Below, piece after piece: positions 10,893 through 19,138 of a stretch of 64,000 nucleotides of DNA (position 1 is the stretch's first letter; each line of letters begins with the position of its first letter). The DNA comes from Streptomyces sp. NBC_01551. GTDB taxonomy: Bacteria; Actinomycetota; Actinomycetes; Streptomycetales; Streptomycetaceae. Both the position numbers and the translations under genes were made by a program. The notes beneath the pieces are model-generated. The model did no database searches and was not told the DNA's origin. It was given only the letters and a program-made list of their open reading frames with translations. The stretch covers positions 5,235,501 through 5,299,500 of the forward strand of contig NZ_JAPEPX010000001.1 in assembly GCF_026339935.1 (NCBI RefSeq), written 5' to 3'.

Positions 10893-13613
10893 TTACAGCC
10901 AGGTCCCGAAGCGGCGGATGTACCAGGTCTTCACGAGCTGCGTGAGGGTGCAGTACGCGAGGAGCACGCCGATCAGCCACGGGAAGTAGCTCGCCGGCAG
11001 GGCCACGAAGCCCAGCGAGGGGGCCAGCGGCGAGAACGGCAGGTACAGCCCGGTCAGCACCGCGAGGACCGTCATCACCATCACCGGCCAGGAGGCGCGG
11101 GACTGGACGAACGGGATCTTCCGGGTGCGGATCATGTGGACGATCAGGGTCTGCGAGAGCAGGCCCTCGATGAACCAGCCGGACTGGAAGAGCGACTGGC
11201 TCGCCTCGCTGTCGGCACCGAACACGTTCCACATGATCAGGAACATCGAGATGTCGAAGACCGAGCTGACCGGGCCGATGGTGACCATGAACCGGCCGAT
11301 GCCCTTGGCGTCCCAGTTGCGCGGCTTGCGGAGGTACTCCTCGTCCATCCGGTCCCACGGCGTCGCCAGCTGGGAGATGTCGTAGACCAGGTTCTGCACC
11401 AGCAGCATGATCGCGAGCATCGGCTGGAAGGGGATGAACGCGCTCGCCACCAGCACCGAGAAGACATTGCCGAAGTTCGACGACGCCGTCATCTTGATGT
11501 ACTTGATCGTGTTGCCGAAGGTGGTCCGACCCTGGACCACGCCCTGCTCCAGGACGGTCAGGTCCTTCTCCAGCAAGATGATGTCCGCCGACTCCTTGGC
11601 GATGTCCACGGCCGTGTCGACCGAGATGCCGACGTCGGCGTCCCGCAGCGCGGCCGCGTCGTTGATGCCGTCCCCGAGGAAGCCGACCGTGTGGCCCTGC
11701 GCCTGGAGCGCCCGGACGATCCGGGCCTTCTGGACCGGGTTGACCTTGGCGAAGACCGTCGTACGGGCGGCCAGCCGGCGCAGCGCCGGGTCGTCGAGGG
11801 TGTCGATCTCGGTGCCGTTCACGACGTGGCCGACGTCGATGCCCACGTCCGCGCACACCCGGGCGGCGACGAGTTCGTTGTCGCCGGTGACCACCTTCAC
11901 CGCGATGCCCTTGTCGGCCAGGCCCCGCAGGGCCCGGGCGGCGTCGGCCTTCGGCGGGTCGAGGAAGGCGAGGAAGCCGACCAGCGTGAGCCGGTCCTCG
12001 TCCGCCACGCCGTAGGTGTCTTGCGGGGTGGCGACCGTACGGGTGGCGACGGCCAGGACCCGCAGGCCCCGCCGGTTGTTGTCCTCGGCGATCCGGATGA
12101 CGTGCCGGCGCAGCTCCTCGGTCAGCTCGACCCGCTGCCCGCGGTCCCTCGTGTGGGTGCACAGGGCGAGGACCTCCTCCACCGCGCCCTTGGTGATCAT
12201 GACGTGTTCGGCCCGGCCGGCGGAGCCGACCACGCTGGTGCGGACCAGGACCACGGACATCCGGCGCCGGGCGAAGTCGAAGGGGATCTCGTCGACCATC
12301 GAGAAACGTGCGTCGACGACAACCTCCTCGGCCTCGCCCACGCGGTCGATGACCGCCTGGTCCATCAGGTTCTTCAGGCCGGTCTGGAAGTGCGAGTTCA
12401 GGTACCCGTACTCCAGGACCTCGTCGTCCTCGTCGCCGTGCACGTCCAGGTAGCGGTCCAGGACGATCCGGTCCTCGGTCAGGGTGCCGGTCTTGTCCGT
12501 GCAGAGCACGTCCATGGCGCCCAGGTTCTGGATCGCGTTGAGCCGCTTGACGACGACCTTGCGCCGGGACATGGCGACCGCGCCGCGCGCCAGGTTCGCG
12601 GAGACCACCATCGGCAGCATCTCGGGGGTCAGCCCCACCGCGACGGCGATGCCGAACAGGAAGGCCTCGTCCCAGTCGCCCTTGGTGAACCCGTTGATCA
12701 TGAAGACGACGGGGACCATGACCAGCATGAACCGGATCAGCAGGAAGCTGACCCTGCGCACGCCCGTGTCGAAGTTGGTCTGCGGGCGCTCACCGACCAG
12801 CGAGCCGGCCATCGAGCCGAAGTAGGTGCCGGAGCCGGTGGCGACGACGACCCCGGTGGCGGTCCCGGAGGTCACCGACGTGCCCATCAGGACCAGGTTG
12901 TCGGCCTCGACCGGGTCGGTGGTCTCGAACTGGCCGAGGTCGTCGGTGCGCGTGTCGGCCTTGGCGACCGGCAACGACTCGCCGGACAGCGCCGCCTGGC
13001 TGACCATCAGGTCCTTGGAGGTGACGACCCGCAGGTCGGCGGGGATCAGGTCGCCGGCGGCCAGCTTGACCAGGTCGCCCGGGACGACCCGGTCCATCGG
13101 CACCTCGACGGTGACCGGGCCCGAGCCGCCGCCGGCCCGGCGCTGCACCGCGCAGGTGGTGGTGACGAGCCGCTTCAGCGCGTCGGCGGCGCGCCCCGAG
13201 CGGAACTCCTGCCAGAAGCGCAGCAGTCCGCTGATCCCCACCATCACGGAGAGGATCACGACGCCGGGGTCGGCCGGGTCCTGCCACCACATGACGGCGG
13301 CCAGGAACACCAGGACGCCGATGAAGGGGTTCCAGTACGCCTTCGCCAGCTGGGCCCACCAGCGCGGGGCGCGCTCGTGGGCGACGACGTTGGCGCCGTG
13401 CCGCTCCAGGCGCAGCGCGGCCTCGGCGTCCGTGAGGCCGTCGCGGGTGGCGGACAGCTTCCGCAGGACCTCGGCGCGCGGAGCGGCGCTGTACTCGGCG
13501 AGCCGGTCGCCGGCGAGCCGGGTACGGGTCTCCAGCTCGGCGGCCCTGCGCTCGCGGCGGGTTCGGCCCGGCGGCGCGAGCTTCGTCGGGGTACGGGGGG
13601 TGAGCATGGTCAT
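10893..13613 (-). CDS. mgtA: Magnesium-translocating P-type ATPase (MgtA/MgtB type)
   Basis: 906 aa type III P-type ATPase that imports Mg2+ using ATP. An N-terminal cytoplasmic domain is followed by the first membrane pair, the actuator domain with SGES, the phosphorylation site DKTGTLTED (Asp373), the nucleotide domain with VTGDN and GDGINDAAALRDADVG, and a C-terminal membrane block. I chose the ATG at 13613, preceded by a strong GGAGG; the in-frame GTG further upstream would overlap the ribosome site. The roughly 240-nt leader contains a 13-codon ORF and an intrinsic terminator, suggesting attenuation in response to Mg2+ or translation status. It is convergent with ngcG. Confidence 0.95.
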   Translation of the reverse strand: MTMLTPRTPTKLAPPGRTRRERRAAELETRTRLAGDRLAEYSAAPRAEVLRKLSATRDGLTDAEAALRLERHGANVVAHERAPRWWAQLAKAYWNPFIGVLVFLAAVMWWQDPADPGVVILSVMVGISGLLRFWQEFRSGRAADALKRLVTTTCAVQRRAGGGSGPVTVEVPMDRVVPGDLVKLAAGDLIPADLRVVTSKDLMVSQAALSGESLPVAKADTRTDDLGQFETTDPVEADNLVLMGTSVTSGTATGVVVATGSGTYFGSMAGSLVGERPQTNFDTGVRRVSFLLIRFMLVMVPVVFMINGFTKGDWDEAFLFGIAVAVGLTPEMLPMVVSANLARGAVAMSRRKVVVKRLNAIQNLGAMDVLCTDKTGTLTEDRIVLDRYLDVHGDEDDEVLEYGYLNSHFQTGLKNLMDQAVIDRVGEAEEVVVDARFSMVDEIPFDFARRRMSVVLVRTSVVGSAGRAEHVMITKGAVEEVLALCTHTRDRGQRVELTEELRRHVIRIAEDNNRRGLRVLAVATRTVATPQDTYGVADEDRLTLVGFLAFLDPPKADAARALRGLADKGIAVKVVTGDNELVAARVCADVGIDVGHVVNGTEIDTLDDPALRRLAARTTVFAKVNPVQKARIVRALQAQGHTVGFLGDGINDAAALRDADVGISVDTAVDIAKESADIILLEKDLTVLEQGVVQGRTTFGNTIKYIKMTASSNFGNVFSVLVASAFIPFQPMLAIMLLVQNLVYDISQLATPWDRMDEEYLRKPRNWDAKGIGRFMVTIGPVSSVFDISMFLIMWNVFGADSEASQSLFQSGWFIEGLLSQTLIVHMIRTRKIPFVQSRASWPVMVMTVLAVLTGLYLPFSPLAPSLGFVALPASYFPWLIGVLLAYCTLTQLVKTWYIRRFGTWL

Positions 13614-13773
13614 GACGAATACCTCCCTCCACGGTGTCCGGGCAGCGCGAAGCCGCGCGGTCACGTGGAGTGGTCATGGGTCGGCGCGCGGCGACGCGGT
13701 GCGGTCGCGGGACACGCCGGCGGGCATGGTGCCGCAGGCCCGGGCAAAAGGTGCAGGGCATGCGGAAGGAATG

Positions 13774-13811
13774 AAAAAATGCACGGAGACAGCGGTGACC
13801 CGCAGCCGTGC
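13774..13811 (-). terminator. Intrinsic terminator inside the mgtA leader
   Basis: On the minus strand GCACGG (13811-13806) pairs with CCGTGC (13786-13781) and encloses an inner stem GCGG/CCGC. It is followed immediately by A and six T (13780-13774). It lies about 160 nt before the mgtA start, so it would stop transcription before the gene unless overridden. U-tracts this clean are rare in this GC-rich genome. Confidence 0.75.
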
Positions 13812-13855
13812 GCACGAAAGGTCAGCTGGTCAGCGCGGAACGGGTGCGCGGGTCA
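13796..13855 (-). promoter_or_regulatory. Possible antiterminator in the mgtA leader
   Basis: TGACCCGC (13855-13848), which begins with the leader ORF stop codon, is an exact 8-nt complement of GCGGGTCA (13803-13796) in the terminator's 5' half. An inner GCGCAC/GTGCGC pairing can extend it. This helix and the terminator cannot coexist, which is the arrangement of a translation-coupled attenuator. It was read by eye, not folded. Confidence 0.5.
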
Positions 13856-13894
13856 GCGAACGAGAGCGCTGCAAGGACTTCGATCGGGACTCAT
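13853..13894 (-). CDS. 13-codon leader peptide upstream of mgtA
   Basis: ATG at 13894, preceded by AGGAGG with an 8-nt spacer, encodes MSPDRSPCSALVR and ends at a TGA that is part of the putative antiterminator. The Pro at positions 3 and 7 and Asp at 4 recall the Salmonella MgtL peptide (MEPDPTP...), where low Mg2+ makes ribosomes stall or drop off and permits mtgA-type transcription to continue. The strong ribosome site and position between promoter region and terminator support a real leader ORF. Function is inferred by analogy; a 13-codon ORF with a good ribosome site can also occur by chance. Confidence 0.55.
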   Translation of the reverse strand: MSPDRSPCSALVR

Positions 13895-14183
13895 CCCGAA
13901 CACCTCCTCGCGTAGCGCCGTCAGAACAGGGCGCGGTCCGGCCTCGAAGGCCGCAGAGGACCGGCGCCTCAGCGACCGTAGCACGATCACGGAGGTCCTT
14001 CTCTCCGCCTTATGACCGATAGAGACCGATTCGCTCCTCGTCAGCCTCTTGACGTGTGGAGGCCCAAAGGCTCGACTTAAGGTTCACAAGTTGGAGAGAC
14101 GCCGGAGTCTCGGAGCACCAAGCCGCGACTGCCGGCCGGGGGGCGACGGCCGGCCGTCGCTTATGGGCAGGAGTGGATGAGTC

Positions 14184-15398
14184 GTGCAGACTCCCGGATC
14201 GCAGTCCTCGCTGCATCGTGCGAATCTCGAACGGGTCGTACGCGCCGTGCGGCTCGCCGGGTCGCTGACCCAGGCGGAGATCGCCCGCGCCACCGGACTG
14301 TCGGCGGCCACGGTCTCCAACATCGTCCGTGAGCTCAAGGAAGCCGGGACCGTCGAGGTCACCGACACCTCGGCCGGCGGCCGCCGGGCGCGCAGCGTCT
14401 CGCTCAGCGGGGACGCGGGCATCGTGATCGGCGTGGACTTCGGCCACACCCATCTACGGGTGGCCGTCGGCAACCTCGCCCACCAGGTCCTGGCGGAGGA
14501 GTCCGAGCCGCTGGACGTGGACGCCTCCTGGGTGGAGGGCTTCGACCGGGCGGAAGCGCTGGTCGGCCGGCTGATCGCGGGCATCGGGGTCGGCCGCGAG
14601 AAGGTCATCGGCGTCGGCCTCGGCGTCCCCGGCCCGATCGACGTCGAGTCCGGAACCCTCGGCTCGACCGCCATCCTGCCGGGCTGGGCGGGGATCAACC
14701 CCCGCCAGGAACTCTCGCAGCGCCTCGGCGTGCCCGTCTACGTGGACAACGACGCGAACCTCGGGGCGCTCGGCGAACTCGTCTGGGGGAGCGGCCGGGG
14801 GGTCAAGGACCTCGCGTACATCAAGGTGGCCAGCGGTGTCGGCGCGGGCCTGGTGATCAACGGCCAGATCTACCGCGGGCCGGGGGGCACCGCCGGCGAG
14901 ATCGGGCACATCACGCTGGACGAGTCGGGCCCGGTCTGCCGCTGCGGCAACCGCGGCTGCCTGGAAACCTTCGCCGCCGCGCGCTACGTCCTGCCGCTCC
15001 TGCAGGGCAGCCACGGGCCGGAGTTGACGATGGAGCGGGTGGTCGAACTGGCCCGCGAGGGGGATCCCGGCTGCCGCCGGGTGATCGCCGACGTGGGCCG
15101 CCACGTCGGCAGCGGCGTGGCCAGTCTCTGCAACCTTCTGAACCCCAGCCGGGTGGTGCTGGGCGGTTCGCTCGCGGACGCCGGTGAACTCGTCCTGGCA
15201 CCCATCCGTGAATCCGTGGGGAGGTACGCGATCCCGAGCGCGGCCCGGCAGTTGTCGGTGCTGACGGGGTCCCTGGGCGGCCGTGCCGAGGTGCTGGGCG
15301 CGCTGGCCCTCGTGCTCAGTGAAATGGGCGATTCGACGCTTTTGGCGGAAAATAGCAGTGGAGTGCGAGCGCCCGCCGTCGTGTCTTCAGTTAGATAA
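14184..15398 (+). CDS. ROK-family regulator (Rok7B7-like)
   Basis: 404 aa. An N-terminal winged helix-turn-helix (LTQAEIARATGLSAATVSNI, residues about 30-50) precedes a ROK sugar-kinase-like domain with IVIGVDFGHTHLRVAVG and the zinc site CRCGNRGC (Cys252, 254, 259). The GTG at 14184 has GGAG 10 nt upstream. It precedes a xylose-type ABC operon, as Rok7B7 precedes xylFGH in S. coelicolor, where it represses xylose uptake and affects carbon repression and antibiotic production. It is likely a xylose- or sugar-phosphate-responsive repressor of the downstream genes. A kinase function is unlikely but not excluded. Confidence 0.9.
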   Translation: MQTPGSQSSLHRANLERVVRAVRLAGSLTQAEIARATGLSAATVSNIVRELKEAGTVEVTDTSAGGRRARSVSLSGDAGIVIGVDFGHTHLRVAVGNLAHQVLAEESEPLDVDASWVEGFDRAEALVGRLIAGIGVGREKVIGVGLGVPGPIDVESGTLGSTAILPGWAGINPRQELSQRLGVPVYVDNDANLGALGELVWGSGRGVKDLAYIKVASGVGAGLVINGQIYRGPGGTAGEIGHITLDESGPVCRCGNRGCLETFAAARYVLPLLQGSHGPELTMERVVELAREGDPGCRRVIADVGRHVGSGVASLCNLLNPSRVVLGGSLADAGELVLAPIRESVGRYAIPSAARQLSVLTGSLGGRAEVLGALALVLSEMGDSTLLAENSSGVRAPAVVSSVR

Positions 15399-15478
15399 CG
15401 GATGGCACCGTTGTCATCTCGTTAAGGATTCACTCCTTGACGGCAAACTTGCGGCCGGGGTTGACTCACATCCACCTC

Positions 15479-15496
15479 GGCCGCAACGTTGCGGCC
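15479..15496. promoter_or_regulatory. Perfect 18-bp palindrome upstream of xylF
   Basis: GGCCGCAACGTTGCGGCC is perfectly symmetric and ends 6 nt before the GGGAGG ribosome site of xylF. A half-site TTGCGGCC also occurs at 15449-15456. It may be the operator of the neighbouring ROK regulator, or an RNA hairpin affecting xylF translation. Two TTGAC-type elements (15437, 15461) lie just upstream. Confidence 0.5.
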
Positions 15497-15516
15497 TCGT
15501 CAGGGAGGTTCAAGTA

Positions 15517-16629
15517 ATGAACACGCGTATGCGTAGAGCCGCCGTAGCCGTCGCCGCTGGTGCCATGGCCGTATCGCTTGCCGCTTGTGGCAGCGCGAAG
15601 GAGTCCGGCAGCGGCTCCAAGGAGTCGGGCGCCGCCAAGGGCGACGCGATCAAGGTCGGCCTTCTCCTGCCGGAGAACCAGACCGCGCGCTACGAGAAGT
15701 TCGACAAGCCGCTGATCGAGAAGAAGGTCGCCGACCTCACGGGCGGCAAGGCCGAGGTCGTCTACGCCAACGCCAAGCAGGACGCGACCACGCAGAACTC
15801 GCAGGTCGACACGATGATCACCAACAAGGTGGACGTCCTGATCGTCGACGCGGTCGACTCCAAGGCCATCGCGGGCGCGGTCAAGCGGGCCAAGGACGCC
15901 GGCATCCCGGTCGTCGCCTACGACCGTCTGGCCGAGGGCCCGATCGACGCCTACACCTCCTTCGACAACGAAGAGGTCGGCAAGGTCCAGGGCAAGGCGC
16001 TCCTCGACGCGCTGGGCGACAAGGCCAAGGACGGCCAGATCGTCATGATGAACGGTTCGGTCACCGACCCGAACGCCAAGCTCTTCAAGTCCGGTGCGCA
16101 CTCCGTCCTCGACGGCAAGGTGAACATCGGCAAGGAGTACGACACCGTCGAGTGGAAGCCGGAGAACGCCAACACCAACATGGCGGGCGCCCTCTCCGCG
16201 CTCGGCAAGGACAAGGTCATCGGCGTCTACTCCGCCAACGACGGCATGGCGGGCGGCATCATCACCGCCCTCAAGGCCGCCGGCATGAACCCCCTGCCGC
16301 CGGTCACCGGCCAGGACGCCGAACTCGCCGGTGTGCAGCGCATCGTCGCGGGCGAGCAGTTCATGAGCGTCTACAAGCCGTACGCGCCGGAGGCCACCGC
16401 CGCGGCCGAGATGGCCGTCGCCCTCGCCAAGGGCGAGAAGATCGACGACATCATCAACCAGAAGGTCGACAGCCCGACCGCCAAGGGCGTCCCGTCCGTG
16501 CTGATCCCGGTCGTCTCCCTGACCAAGGCCAACATCAAGGACACCGTCGTCAAGGACGGCGTCTACAAGGTCGAAGAGATCTGCACCGACAAGTACGCGG
16601 CCGCCTGCGCCACCATCGGCCTGAAGTAA
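15517..16629 (+). CDS. xylF: Xylose-type ABC transporter substrate-binding lipoprotein
   Basis: 370 aa family 2 (ribose/xylose) periplasmic-binding protein. The signal peptide ends in a lipobox (SLAACGS), so it is lipid-anchored outside the membrane. Motifs such as KVGLLLPENQTARYEKFD and GVYSANDGMAGGIITAL are typical of XylF. The ATG at 15517 has GGGAGG upstream; much longer in-frame starts overlap the ROK gene and were rejected. It begins the xylFGH operon and is separated from xylG by a 223-nt gap with a strong hairpin, which may keep binding-protein mRNA more abundant than the membrane components. The exact sugar is inferred from family and context. Confidence 0.92.
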   Translation: MNTRMRRAAVAVAAGAMAVSLAACGSAKESGSGSKESGAAKGDAIKVGLLLPENQTARYEKFDKPLIEKKVADLTGGKAEVVYANAKQDATTQNSQVDTMITNKVDVLIVDAVDSKAIAGAVKRAKDAGIPVVAYDRLAEGPIDAYTSFDNEEVGKVQGKALLDALGDKAKDGQIVMMNGSVTDPNAKLFKSGAHSVLDGKVNIGKEYDTVEWKPENANTNMAGALSALGKDKVIGVYSANDGMAGGIITALKAAGMNPLPPVTGQDAELAGVQRIVAGEQFMSVYKPYAPEATAAAEMAVALAKGEKIDDIINQKVDSPTAKGVPSVLIPVVSLTKANIKDTVVKDGVYKVEEICTDKYAAACATIGLK

Positions 16630-16675
16630 GGCCCCGCGAAGCAGGGCCCTCTTGCCAGAGGTGACCCCCCGCGCC

Positions 16676-16724
16676 TGCCCGGCGCCCCGCCCACTCTTCC
16701 CCGCCATCCGCGGGGCGCCGGGCA
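16676..16724 (+). other. Intercistronic hairpin between xylF and xylG
   Basis: Arms TGCCCGGCGCCCCGC (16676-16690) and GCGGGGCGCCGGGCA (16710-16724) pair perfectly over 15 bp with a 19-nt loop. Such structures between binding-protein and permease genes usually protect the upstream mRNA 3' end or partly terminate transcription. Confidence 0.75.
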
Positions 16725-16852
16725 GAAACGGTTCCCCTGCTTCCCCGCTTCCCCCGCTCGCCGGGGCAAGCCCGCTCTTCCCCCCCATTCGCCCCGCTCC
16801 TGCTCTTTTGCACGACATCCCCGCCGGTCAGGCGGCGAAGGAGATGGTTCAT

Positions 16853-17632
16853 GTGTCCGCTGCGCCCGTGCTGGCGTTGCGAGGGGTCTCGAAGCGGTTC
16901 GGTGCCGTTCAGGCCCTGACCGACGTAGAACTCGAGGTCCACTCCGGTGAGGTGGTCGCCCTGGTCGGCGACAACGGCGCCGGCAAGTCCACGCTGGTCA
17001 AGACGATCGCCGGCGTGCACCCCATCGATGACGGCGTCATCGAGTGGGAGGGCCGCCCGGTCTCCATCACCAAGCCCCACGACGCCCAGAACCTGGGCAT
17101 CGCGACGGTCTACCAGGACCTCGCGCTGTGCGACAACATCGACGTCGTCGGCAACCTCTTCCTCGGCCGCGAGCTCAAGCGCCGCGGTGTCCTCGACGAG
17201 GTGGAGATGGAGCGCCGCGCCCGCGAGCTCCTGACCACCCTGTCCATCCGGATCCCCAGTGTCCGGATCCCGATCGCCTCGCTCTCCGGCGGACAGCGCC
17301 AGACCGTGGCGATCGCCCGCTCGATGCTGGGCGAGCCCCAGCTCGTCATCCTCGACGAGCCCACCGCCGCCCTCGGCGTCGAGCAGACCGCACAGGTGCT
17401 CGACCTCGTGGAGCGGCTGCGCGAGCGCGGCCACGCCGTCATCCTCATCAGCCACAACATGGCCGATGTGAAGGCCGTCGCCGACAAGGTGGCGGTCCTG
17501 CGGCTGGGCCGCAACAACGGTGTCTTCAACGTCGCCGACACCTCGCAGGAAGAGATCATCTCCGCCATCACCGGGGCCACGGACAACGCCGTGACCCGCC
17601 GGGCGGCGCGCACCGGGGAGGCCCAGAAGTGA
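16853..17632 (+). CDS. xylG: Xylose-type ABC transporter ATP-binding protein
   Basis: 259 aa, a single ATPase domain rather than the duplicated form of E. coli XylG. Walker A GDNGAGKST, signature LSGGQRQTVAIARSML, Walker B LVILDEPTAAL and the switch His in LISHN are all present. I chose GTG 16853, 9 nt after AAGGAG; ATG 16844 directly abuts that site. It would energise the XylH permease. The stop overlaps the xylH start (GTGA), so the two are translationally coupled. Confidence 0.93.
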   Translation: MSAAPVLALRGVSKRFGAVQALTDVELEVHSGEVVALVGDNGAGKSTLVKTIAGVHPIDDGVIEWEGRPVSITKPHDAQNLGIATVYQDLALCDNIDVVGNLFLGRELKRRGVLDEVEMERRARELLTTLSIRIPSVRIPIASLSGGQRQTVAIARSMLGEPQLVILDEPTAALGVEQTAQVLDLVERLRERGHAVILISHNMADVKAVADKVAVLRLGRNNGVFNVADTSQEEIISAITGATDNAVTRRAARTGEAQK

Positions 17633-18897
17633 GCACCCACATCGACCCGGTCAACCCGGCCGCCGCGCACGACGCGATCCCGGCCGTTGACCCGCGCCTG
17701 CTCGTACGGGAGCAGGGCTTCGCCGGCTACCTGAACGAGTTCGGCCGCAAGATGAAGGCCGGCGACCTGGGATCCATACCGGTCGTCATCGGCCTGATCA
17801 TCATCTGGAGCATCTTCCAGGGGCTGAACTCGAACTTCCTCTCCCCGGAGAACCTGACCAACATCGCGATCACGATGGTCGCCACCGGCATGATCGCCGT
17901 CGGCATCATCTTCGTGCTGCTGCTCGGCGAGATCGACCTCTCGGTCGGCTCGGTCAGCGGCGTCTCCGGCGCGATCGTCGCCGTCCTCGCCGTCACCCAC
18001 GGCGTGAACGAGTGGCTGGCCATCCTCGCCGCCGTCGCCGGCGGCGCCCTGATCGGCGCCATCCACGGCTTCTTCTTCGCCCGGATCGGCGCACCCGCCT
18101 TCGCCGTCACCCTGTCGGGCCTGCTGTTCTGGTCCGGCGCGATGCTGCAGATCCTCGGCAGCAACGGCACGATCAACCTCGACTCCGAGGGTGTCGTCGG
18201 CAAGCTCACCACGTACTACTTCTCGGACGTGGCGGCCGGCTACGGCCTCGCGGCCGTCGCCACGGTGGCGTACTTCCTCGCCTCCTACTTCGACAACCAG
18301 CGCCGCCAGGCGGCGGGCGTCCCCTCCCGGCCGCTCGGCGAGATCCTGCTGCGCACCGGCCTGCTCGCGCTGTTCACCTTCGGCCCCGCCGCGGTGTTCA
18401 ACCAGTACAAGGGCCTGCCGCTCGCGGTGGTGCTGTTCGTGGTGGTCCTGGTCGGTACGGACTTCGTGCTGCGCCGTACCTCCTTCGGCCGCAACGTCTT
18501 CGCCCTCGGCGGCAGCGTCGAGGCCTCCCGCCGGGCCGGCATCAACGTCACCGGGATCCGCATCGCGGTCTTCTCGATCTCCGGCACCTTCGCCGCCGTC
18601 GGCGGGCTCTTCTGGGCCTCCAAGATCGCGGCGGCCAACCAGAGCGCCGGCGCCGGCGACCTGCTGATGAACGTGATCGCGGCGGCCGTGATCGGCGGCA
18701 CCAGCCTCTTCGGCGGCCGGGGCCGTACCTGGAACGCCCTCCTCGGCGTCATGGTCATCACCTCGATCCAGTACGGTCTGGCCCTGGAGGGAATCGCGAC
18801 GCCGATCCAGTACATGATCACCGGAGCGGTGCTGCTGGCCACCGTGGTGATCGACTCGGTCACGCGCAAGACCCAGAAGACGGCCGGACGCGCCTGA
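17629..18897 (+). CDS. xylH: Xylose-type ABC transporter permease
   Basis: 422 aa membrane permease of the BPD_transp_2 family with about ten membrane segments. Diagnostic motifs are LLLGEIDLSVGSVSGVSGAI, a conserved loop GAPAFAVTLSGLLFWSG and VFALGGSVEASRRAGI. It starts at the GTG at 17629, overlapping the xylG stop by 4 nt. It forms the channel of the sugar importer with XylF and XylG. A strong hairpin after the stop ends the operon. Confidence 0.93.
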   Translation: MSTHIDPVNPAAAHDAIPAVDPRLLVREQGFAGYLNEFGRKMKAGDLGSIPVVIGLIIIWSIFQGLNSNFLSPENLTNIAITMVATGMIAVGIIFVLLLGEIDLSVGSVSGVSGAIVAVLAVTHGVNEWLAILAAVAGGALIGAIHGFFFARIGAPAFAVTLSGLLFWSGAMLQILGSNGTINLDSEGVVGKLTTYYFSDVAAGYGLAAVATVAYFLASYFDNQRRQAAGVPSRPLGEILLRTGLLALFTFGPAAVFNQYKGLPLAVVLFVVVLVGTDFVLRRTSFGRNVFALGGSVEASRRAGINVTGIRIAVFSISGTFAAVGGLFWASKIAAANQSAGAGDLLMNVIAAAVIGGTSLFGGRGRTWNALLGVMVITSIQYGLALEGIATPIQYMITGAVLLATVVIDSVTRKTQKTAGRA

Positions 18898-18928
18898 GCG
18901 GCGCCCCGGCACGGTAAGACCGGTCACA

Positions 18929-18961
18929 GTGCCCGGCGCCACTTCGCGTGGCGCCGGGCAC
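18929..18961 (+). terminator. Terminator after xylH
   Basis: Perfect 14-bp stem (GTGCCCGGCGCCAC and GTGGCGCCGGGCAC) with a 5-nt TTCGC loop, 32 nt after the xylH stop. No U-tract. Confidence 0.85.
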
Positions 18962-18962
18962 C

Positions 18963-18984
18963 TGTGCGTACATGTGTGCGTACA
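18963..18984 (+). repeat. Direct repeat upstream of dxs
   Basis: TGTGCGTACA occurs at 18963-18972 and 18975-18984, with a partial third copy CTGTGCGGG after it. The 12-bp period is close to one helical turn, so this could be a regulator site in the 241-nt xylH-dxs gap. No regulator is proposed. Confidence 0.35.
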
Positions 18985-19138
18985 GCTGTGCGGGTATACG
19001 CCCGTTTGTGATGTGTGACCTCGCGACGGTGTGTTCATGTATGACAAAGGTGTGACTCACCAGGGGCCGCCCGATGACCGCCGCCGCGAGCGGAACATTA
19101 GACTCGACAGACCAGCAAGCAACTGCAAGGAGGCACGG

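Noticed and set aside
11136..14015. 959-aa plus-strand frame opposite mgtA
   Set aside because: Shadow of the P-type ATPase gene, which keeps all family motifs.
14049..14077. TTGACG-N17-TCGACT promoter before the ROK gene
   Set aside because: The -35 matches but the -10 is poor; not enough to call.
13614..14183. Known Mg2+ riboswitch (M-box) in the mgtA leader
   Set aside because: I could not match the conserved M-box stems; leader peptide plus terminator explains the visible structure better.
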